Assembly (NCBI RefSeq): GCF_003957515.1
Contig: NZ_RQXW01000003.1
Location: 186,001 to 250,000, forward strand
Direction of reading: 5' to 3'
Source: Amphritea opalescens
GTDB lineage: Bacteria > Pseudomonadota > Gammaproteobacteria > Pseudomonadales > Balneatricaceae
Length of the DNA stretch: 64,000 nucleotides
A program made the position numbers and the translations under genes. Below the pieces are notes generated by a model, which saw nothing but the letters and a program-made list of their open reading frames with translations, was not told where the DNA came from and made no database searches. Shown here one piece after another: positions 59,216 through 64,000 of this stretch. Numbering within the stretch: the stretch's first letter is position 1; every line of letters starts with the position of its first letter.

Positions 59216-60235
59216 ATGAAAATAAAACCGGAGCAACTTGCCAGCAAACTCAGCCAGCAGCCGGCTCCGGTTTATCTTGTTACCGGCGATGAAACCCTGC
59301 TGATTGAAGAAAGCTGTGATCTCTTACGTCAGCACCTCCATAGCATCGGTTTTAGCGAGCGGGAAACTCTCCATGTCGAAAGCGGTTTCAAGTGGGAATA
59401 CCTACTCGAATGCGCTAACGCACTCTCACTGTTCGCCGAACAGAAAATCATTGAACTGCGTCTCGGCAGCCAAAAGCTTAACAAACAGTCTAGTGAAATT
59501 CTTCGGGAATACCTACAACGGCCCGCCGAAGACAATGTACTTCTCATCATCGCTAATAAGTTAGATGCCTCCGCCAAAAAAAGCGCCTGGTTCAAAGCGA
59601 TTGATCAGCAAGGCATTATTGTCGAAATCTGGCCGATCGACCTGCAACAGTTACCGAATTGGATCAATCAGCGCGCCCGCCAGATCGGCTTAACGCTGGA
59701 AAATGATGCGATCCAACTGCTCTGTGAACGCATCGAGGGTAACCTACTCGCCGCGAAGCAGGAGCTCGACAAACTCAACCTGCTGTATGCAGGTCAGAAT
59801 GTAACCGTCGATATGGTGATGGACAGCGTCTCGGATAGCTCCCGTTATGATATCTACGGCTTAACAGAAGCCGCCATACTGCAACAGGTACCACGCTGCA
59901 CTAAGATTATTGATGTACTGCGCCAGGAAGGCACGGAAGCCTCCGTTGCTTTATGGGCTATCGCCCGCGATGTCCGTTCACTGATCGCCTTGCAGAGCGG
60001 TCTTCAAAAAGGAACCCCCTTCGATACTCTCTGTCAGCGAGAACGGATCTGGGGCAATCGTAAAAATCAGATGCGCAACGCCGCACAGCGACTCTCTAAC
60101 GATCAGCTCAGTTTGATGCTGAACCGCTGCGCCGATGCCGATGCTCAGATTAAAGGCGAACCCGGCGATGCTTGGTTGACACTCACAGGTATTATCTTAC
60201 AACTGGCAGGGGTTGAGCTTTCACTGGAGTATTAG
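59216..60235 (+). CDS. holA: DNA polymerase III delta subunit
   Basis: Clamp-loader subunit that opens the beta clamp. It has 339 residues. The N-terminal AAA-like domain opens VYLVTGDETLLIEESCDLLR and includes ANALSLFAEQKIIELRLGS, the clamp-contact region. The central helical part holds LCERIEGNLLAAKQELDKL and VSDSSRYDIYGLTEAAI, followed by the C-terminal collar domain. It is the last gene of the leuS-lptE-holA run; the nadD gene often next in enterobacteria is not here. Confidence 0.96.
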   Translation: MKIKPEQLASKLSQQPAPVYLVTGDETLLIEESCDLLRQHLHSIGFSERETLHVESGFKWEYLLECANALSLFAEQKIIELRLGSQKLNKQSSEILREYLQRPAEDNVLLIIANKLDASAKKSAWFKAIDQQGIIVEIWPIDLQQLPNWINQRARQIGLTLENDAIQLLCERIEGNLLAAKQELDKLNLLYAGQNVTVDMVMDSVSDSSRYDIYGLTEAAILQQVPRCTKIIDVLRQEGTEASVALWAIARDVRSLIALQSGLQKGTPFDTLCQRERIWGNRKNQMRNAAQRLSNDQLSLMLNRCADADAQIKGEPGDAWLTLTGIILQLAGVELSLEY

Positions 60236-60255
60236 CAGTGAAAAACAGCTCTCAG

Positions 60256-60858
60256 TTAATCGATGGGCCCTTTCCTCGCAACAATCTGTACTACCGCGCT
60301 TTCACCCTGATGGTACTTTCCTTCAGAGATATCTCTTTCCACTTCGGCCGCTACGATAAAGTCTAACCCTTTCAGCTCGTCTTCTAACTCAACTAGCGCC
60401 ATCAACATCGCTTTATCTGGTGGCCCACCAACACCGGTCATCTCAAGATGACGCTCAGTGTACGCCTCTAAAATAAACACGCCGTTGTTTTTTAGCGCAC
60501 CCTTCACTTGGCCATGAACCTTTTTACGTAACCATGCAGGCAAATGGGCTGCGATAGATACGATGCCATCCCACTGGTCATGACCAATATCATAATCAAC
60601 CAAATCAGCAACGATGGTTGAAATACTTACCCCACTCTCATTCGCGAGTCGTTCAGCTTTCTGCAGACCAACTGACGATTGATCGACCGCCGTGACCTCA
60701 TATCCCTGTTGAGCTAAGAAAACAGCATTGCGGCCTTCTCCCTCAGCAAGGCAAAGTACTCGACCACCCTTAGGAATGCGAGCATATTCAGATTTGAGAA
60801 AGTCATTTGCTTGCGTGCCATAAACAAACTCTTTATCGCTATAACGCTGATCCCACAT
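60256..60858 (-). CDS. Class I SAM-dependent methyltransferase
   Basis: A 200-residue Rossmann methyltransferase. The opening MWDQRYSDKEFVYGTQANDF is common to a widespread bacterial subfamily related to TehB and thiopurine methyltransferases. Motif I is RVLCLAEGEGRNAVFLA, followed by VTAVDQSSVGLQKA and the acidic VADLVDYD. The start has GGAGGA seven bases upstream. Substrate unknown; detoxification of small molecules is a guess. Its end is convergent with holA. Confidence 0.82.
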   Translation of the reverse strand: MWDQRYSDKEFVYGTQANDFLKSEYARIPKGGRVLCLAEGEGRNAVFLAQQGYEVTAVDQSSVGLQKAERLANESGVSISTIVADLVDYDIGHDQWDGIVSIAAHLPAWLRKKVHGQVKGALKNNGVFILEAYTERHLEMTGVGGPPDKAMLMALVELEDELKGLDFIVAAEVERDISEGKYHQGESAVVQIVARKGPID

Positions 60859-60999
60859 CGGTGGTTCCTCCACGATTTAATCACAGATAAGTTAACGCAA
60901 GCACCACGGCGACCATGATTAAAGGGGGTTAAAGGATATTAGCCATATCGACAGCAGACCTATTATCCGAAGCTCTGTCTATTATCAACAGCTAAAATA

Positions 61000-61031
61000 A
61001 AAGAGCTTAGATATTAAAATCTACGGCTCTA
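61000..61031 (-). terminator. Terminator after the OsmC-like gene
   Basis: AGAGC (61002-61006) and GCTCT (61026-61030) bracket an inner TAGAT/ATCTA pair; on the minus strand TTTTATTTT follows. It lies 27 bp after the stop. Confidence 0.65.
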
Positions 61032-61057
61032 AGTCCTCAGATAGGCGTCTACAAATG

Positions 61058-61498
61058 CTACCCCTCTAATACCAACTCAACTTTTGTTTCATGCATGATA
61101 TTGTCATCCAATGGGCAGCGATGACAAACAGACTGAAAGAATGCCTCTTTTTCCTCATCACTCAGGTCTGCATCGATCTTCGCTGTGACCGTGATCGTCT
61201 GGAACCCTATCCGGTCCTCTGTCGGCTTGCCTAACAACCCTGCTGGATTCATCGTGCCTGCCACGTCAATATCAATACTCCGCATCGTAATGCGCTGCTG
61301 ATTGGCTGACAAACGAGCAATACTCCCGATGCACCCAGCCAGTGAAAACAAAAACAACTCGAGGGGAGATGGACCTTTATCGGTACCACCGGCATGAACC
61401 GCTTGATCAATAATGACTTTGTGACCGCGAATATCAGCATGAACCTGACAACCCGCCCCCATCGATGCTGAAACAGAGATAACTTTGCTTGCTGACAT
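61058..61498 (-). CDS. OsmC-family thiol-dependent protein
   Basis: A 146-residue OsmC-fold protein. Two cysteines sit at the family positions: SLAGCIGSIARLS and SVCHRCPLDDNIM, where the OsmC/Ohr fold places its peroxidatic and resolving thiols. The layout, with GPSPLELFLFSLAGC, is closer to the YhfA/redox-OsmC branch than to Ohr. It may reduce peroxides, but this branch is poorly characterised. It stands alone. Confidence 0.85.
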   Translation of the reverse strand: MSASKVISVSASMGAGCQVHADIRGHKVIIDQAVHAGGTDKGPSPLELFLFSLAGCIGSIARLSANQQRITMRSIDIDVAGTMNPAGLLGKPTEDRIGFQTITVTAKIDADLSDEEKEAFFQSVCHRCPLDDNIMHETKVELVLEG

Positions 61499-61834
61499 AA
61501 TAAATACCCTAGATTAACAATAACTAAATAAGAAAAATCTAATATAATTATGGCACATGTTTAGTGATGAAATGAAGGACAAAAGTGAGTTGTAACACGT
61601 TTTAATTGATACTTGCTAGCAAGCCTTTTCCAAACCATGCCACCATTGAAAACATAACCATTAACCAGTATCGGTTTATCGTAACAGGGTGTAATTGAGA
61701 CAAGAGATACTTGCATGCAGCTCACAGAAAAACGTCAGCTCATTAAAATCGAAGAGGGTAAAACAGGGGGTATGCTAAAAAAAGACAAAGAGGGCTGTTA
61801 ACAGCAGCCCTCTATGAAAACAGTTAACGAAGAC
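61499..61834. other. Intergenic region between OsmC-like and glycosyltransferase genes
   Basis: About 336 bp, AT-rich. It holds the glycosyltransferase terminator and, on the plus strand, a possible 28-codon ORF (61715-61801, starting MQLTEKRQLIKIEEGK) whose stop lies inside that terminator. I do not call it a gene. Confidence 0.4.
61775..61812 (-). terminator. Terminator of the glycosyltransferase gene
   Basis: AGAGGGCTG (61789-61797) pairs with CAGCCCTCT (61804-61812). On the minus strand a T-rich tract (TTTGTCTTTTTTTA) follows, 22 bp after the stop. Confidence 0.75.
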
Positions 61835-62863
61835 CTATGACAGATCCGTATCATCACTTGAGGTCTGATCCACTTTATTTGACTGAGGGTCACACCAACG
61901 CCCCTCTTCACCATGATCCAGCGTTTCACGCAGGGTATAGCCACGGGTATTCGAGGTTTCAAAAAAGATTCGCGACATCATTTCGGCCAAGACACCGGTC
62001 GTAATAAATTGCAGCGAGACCACCAACAGGAATATCCCCACTAAGAATAAGGGGCGACCACCGATATCCTCTCCCAGAAATAGCTTCACACCGATCAGCC
62101 AGGTCATAATCAATGACCCAACGACGCCCATACCCAGCCCTAGATAGCCAAAGAAGTGCCCTGGGCGCGCTTTGAACTTGAGGAAGAAGAACACCACCAA
62201 CAGATCAAGAATAACGCGAAAGGTACGCGATAGACCGTATTTAGACTCGCCAAATTGACGGGCATGGTGATCTACCACCGTTTCACCGATGCGTGAAGGC
62301 TTGGTGACCGAAGCGACCCACACGGGGATAAAACGGTGCATTTCGCCAAACAGACGTACCTGTTTAATCACACTGGCGCGATACACTTTTAGGCTGCAAC
62401 CATAGTCATGCAAATTAACGCCGGTCACTTTGGCGATCAAACGGTTAGCCTGACGCGAGAAAAATTTGCGGGTTGATTCATCTTCCCGCTGCTTTCGCCA
62501 GCCTTGCAACATATCGAGATCGCGCTCTTCCATCTCGACAATCATCCGCTGAATATCTGCGGGATCATTTTGTAGATCGCCATCCATGGTAACAATAATT
62601 TCACCACGGGCCGCATCGATACCCGCCTGCATAGCGGCAGTCTGGCCAAAATTACGTTGCAGCTCCACGATCCGTAGGTGATCACCCCACTGATCCCGAG
62701 CTTCCGTTAAACGCCCTACTGTATTATCTGGGCTACCATCATCGACGCAGATCAGCTCCCACTTACCGGCATAATCACTAAGGCACTCATGCACCCGCTC
62801 AACCAGCGGAAATACACTGTCCTCTTCCTTATACATCGGTACGACGATCGATAATGATTTCAT
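61835..62863 (-). CDS. Polyprenyl-phosphate-type glycosyltransferase (GT2, DPM1/GtrB-like)
   Basis: A 342-residue protein. The GT2 domain (residues 1-220) opens LSIVVPMYKEEDSVFPLVER, with the donor block LICVDDGSPDNT and the metal motif VTMDGDLQNDPADI. Two C-terminal membrane helices (about 230-310) are typical of GtrB, ArnC and DPM1 relatives that load a sugar onto undecaprenyl or dolichyl phosphate. The sugar is unknown. The next gene upstream encodes a UPF0104 membrane protein, a pairing that suggests a shared lipid-linked sugar or lipid modification task. Confidence 0.87.
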   Translation of the reverse strand: MKSLSIVVPMYKEEDSVFPLVERVHECLSDYAGKWELICVDDGSPDNTVGRLTEARDQWGDHLRIVELQRNFGQTAAMQAGIDAARGEIIVTMDGDLQNDPADIQRMIVEMEERDLDMLQGWRKQREDESTRKFFSRQANRLIAKVTGVNLHDYGCSLKVYRASVIKQVRLFGEMHRFIPVWVASVTKPSRIGETVVDHHARQFGESKYGLSRTFRVILDLLVVFFFLKFKARPGHFFGYLGLGMGVVGSLIMTWLIGVKLFLGEDIGGRPLFLVGIFLLVVSLQFITTGVLAEMMSRIFFETSNTRGYTLRETLDHGEEGRWCDPQSNKVDQTSSDDTDLS

Positions 62864-62957
62864 AAACTACCCAGATTCAGGACATAAAATTGTTGTAGGA
62901 CTCTATCACAAAGTCCTTTTGATATGAAGATGAAGCCCGTATCACGGGCGTTACAGC

Positions 62958-63893
62958 TCATTCTATTTTTGTACTCAACGACACTTCACGGTAAAAAACT
63001 TTCGCCACTAGCCATCCAAGCCCAAAGGCAAAAAATGACATCAACAACAGAAACAGATGTAGTTGCACCGCCACTTTTAACAACGCGGAGGTATCGATAG
63101 CATAAAACTGTCCAGCTAAAACAAAGGCAGCCTCAAAGGTTCCCGAGCCGGCCACACCATGGATTGGCAGGATAGACGAAAGATCAGCCACCGCCACACT
63201 GGTAACGGCCTGCGCCAGCGTCAGCGCTGATAATTGTAAGACCACCCCAAGAAACGCCAGTAGTTTAGTCATCCAAATGGCATAGGTCGTGATCACAATC
63301 GCACCGAAGTGACCGCCACGGGTGGGTAGATCATGGAATGCCTGCGCCAATTTGGCTAACTTAGCGCTACTTGAACGCCGCAACAACCATACGGCCAATC
63401 GCTTGCCCTGATTAAACAGCAACAGACCTATCACCGTCACCAGCGCCAAACCCAATGCAGCCCAAGGGCTGAACTGCCATAGTGCAAGAATACCCGCCAC
63501 CGATAGCAACGCCACCAGATCCAGTAAACGGTATAGCAGTAAATGAGAAGATGAGTTAACCACCCCAATACCGAAGTAGCGCTTAATCAGTACGGGAAAA
63601 GCCACTTCACCCGTCCGCATCGGTAGCAGGTTATTCAGCAAATTATGATTGGTACTGAGATAAAACATCTGTGGATAACGACTGCTGGGCAGTTCAAAGC
63701 TAATCTTTATGCGCAGCGCCCGCAATGCATTGCTACTGAGCGAAAGGATCACCAACATCATTAATGTGCTGCCGCTGAACCCCTGCCATGAGGTCAGTAG
63801 ACTGTACCAACCGATTTGATACTCTACGACTGCCACGGTGATGAGTAGAATCACCACCGACAGCAGTAGTTTAAGCAGTTGAGCGCGGCGCAT
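62958..63893 (-). CDS. UPF0104 / lysylphosphatidylglycerol-synthase-TM family protein
   Basis: A 311-residue protein with about seven or eight membrane helices. The blocks HNLLNNLLPMRTGEVAFPVL and SSILPIHGVAGSGTFEAAFV are typical of the UPF0104 (AglD/MprF flippase-like) membrane family. No soluble transferase domain is attached. It could move a lipid or lipid-linked sugar across the membrane for the neighbouring glycosyltransferase; this is inference from position. Its start shares one base with the lipA stop (TGATG), so it is coupled to lipA. Confidence 0.83.
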   Translation of the reverse strand: MRRAQLLKLLLSVVILLITVAVVEYQIGWYSLLTSWQGFSGSTLMMLVILSLSSNALRALRIKISFELPSSRYPQMFYLSTNHNLLNNLLPMRTGEVAFPVLIKRYFGIGVVNSSSHLLLYRLLDLVALLSVAGILALWQFSPWAALGLALVTVIGLLLFNQGKRLAVWLLRRSSSAKLAKLAQAFHDLPTRGGHFGAIVITTYAIWMTKLLAFLGVVLQLSALTLAQAVTSVAVADLSSILPIHGVAGSGTFEAAFVLAGQFYAIDTSALLKVAVQLHLFLLLMSFFAFGLGWLVAKVFYREVSLSTKIE

Positions 63894-64000
63894 CAGCTGA
63901 TTGTTTCACCTTTGGCTTGCAGGTCAGCATGATAAGAGGAACGCACCAATGGCCCACTGGCCACTTGAGAGAAGCCGAGTTCTTTAGCAACCTGAGCATA
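63893..64000 (-). CDS. lipA: Lipoyl synthase, C-terminal end (gene runs off the right edge)
   Basis: The last 35 codons read [20 protein letters not shown] then DLQAKG and a short tail. The [13 protein letters not shown] segment is the conserved C-terminus of the radical-SAM enzyme LipA, which inserts sulphur into octanoyl groups. Only the terminus is visible, but this motif is highly specific. The stop overlaps the next gene start by one base. Confidence 0.9.
   Translation of the reverse strand, partial: YAQVAKELGFSQVASGPLVRSSYHADLQAKGETIS

Noticed and set aside
61715-61801. 28-codon plus-strand small ORF
   Set aside because: The ribosome site is weak and the stop lies inside the terminator of the opposite gene; too little to support a gene.

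Overview
The window reads as a stretch of the core chromosome of a free-living, motile, Gram-negative gammaproteobacterium. It is most likely marine and close to the Oceanospirillaceae or Pseudomonas side of the class. This is inferred from the complete lipid A/BamA cluster, the FabY-type initiating ketosynthase, the RegBA/RoxSR pair, a long Pseudomonas-style HolD ahead of rimI, the Vibrio-like flgO/flgP/flgT set and the beta-lysyl EF-P pathway. Nearly all bases are coding. I see no tRNA, rRNA, prophage, insertion sequence or CRISPR array.

Layout. Positions 1-15183 (minus strand) are one long envelope and translation block: rpsB, tsf, pyrH, frr, uppS, cdsA, rseP, bamA, skp, lpxD, fabZ, lpxA, lpxB, rnhB and the first two thirds of dnaE. 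The order is classical except that dxr is missing from it. Divergent from rpsB are map, glnD and a DUF1244 gene (15478-19295). Next is a flagellar outer-membrane ring set, flgO-flgP facing flgT, with a sigma-54-like site (19411-21935). It is followed by a membrane diguanylate cyclase, rnk, an OmpA-family lipoprotein, fabY, tatD and prfC (22231-29767). Positions 29942-32195 hold a ynbA/acyltransferase/ynbB-like phospholipid head-group set. Then come a secreted unknown, a RegB/RegA redox two-component pair, a lone CbiM-like membrane protein, rimI-holD, leuA and a PatB/MalY-type C-S lyase (32349-40314).

The most unusual part is 40424-43240. It starts with a type IV pilin whose complete globular domain carries an appended tail of about 175 residues: eight Gly-Ser/Asp-Thr triplets, 18 Gly-Asp-Asn triplets, 21 Gly-Asn-Asn triplets and a four-cysteine end. 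The tail is encoded by a perfectly phased 9-bp tandem array. After it comes epmA, then an unrelated 59-bp tandem array lying between epmA and efp. With epmB divergent from efp, EF-P and two of its modifying enzymes lie together.

The right part (43947-64000) has epmB, a Bax-like glucosaminidase, a MASE1/CHASE/PAS/GGDEF/EAL protein and DUF1820. The widely conserved run miaB-ybeZ-ybeY-ybeX-lnt, ybeL (opposite strand) and leuS-lptE-holA follows. After that are a methyltransferase, an OsmC-like protein, a polyprenyl-phosphate-type glycosyltransferase with an adjacent UPF0104 membrane protein, and the 3' end of lipA.

Functionally the window is dominated by envelope building: lipid A, phospholipid, undecaprenyl phosphate, outer-membrane protein and lipoprotein maturation, and LPS transport. 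The rest is translation factors plus surface appendages and c-di-GMP or redox signalling. All identifications rest on reading motifs and gene order by eye; no database search was possible.
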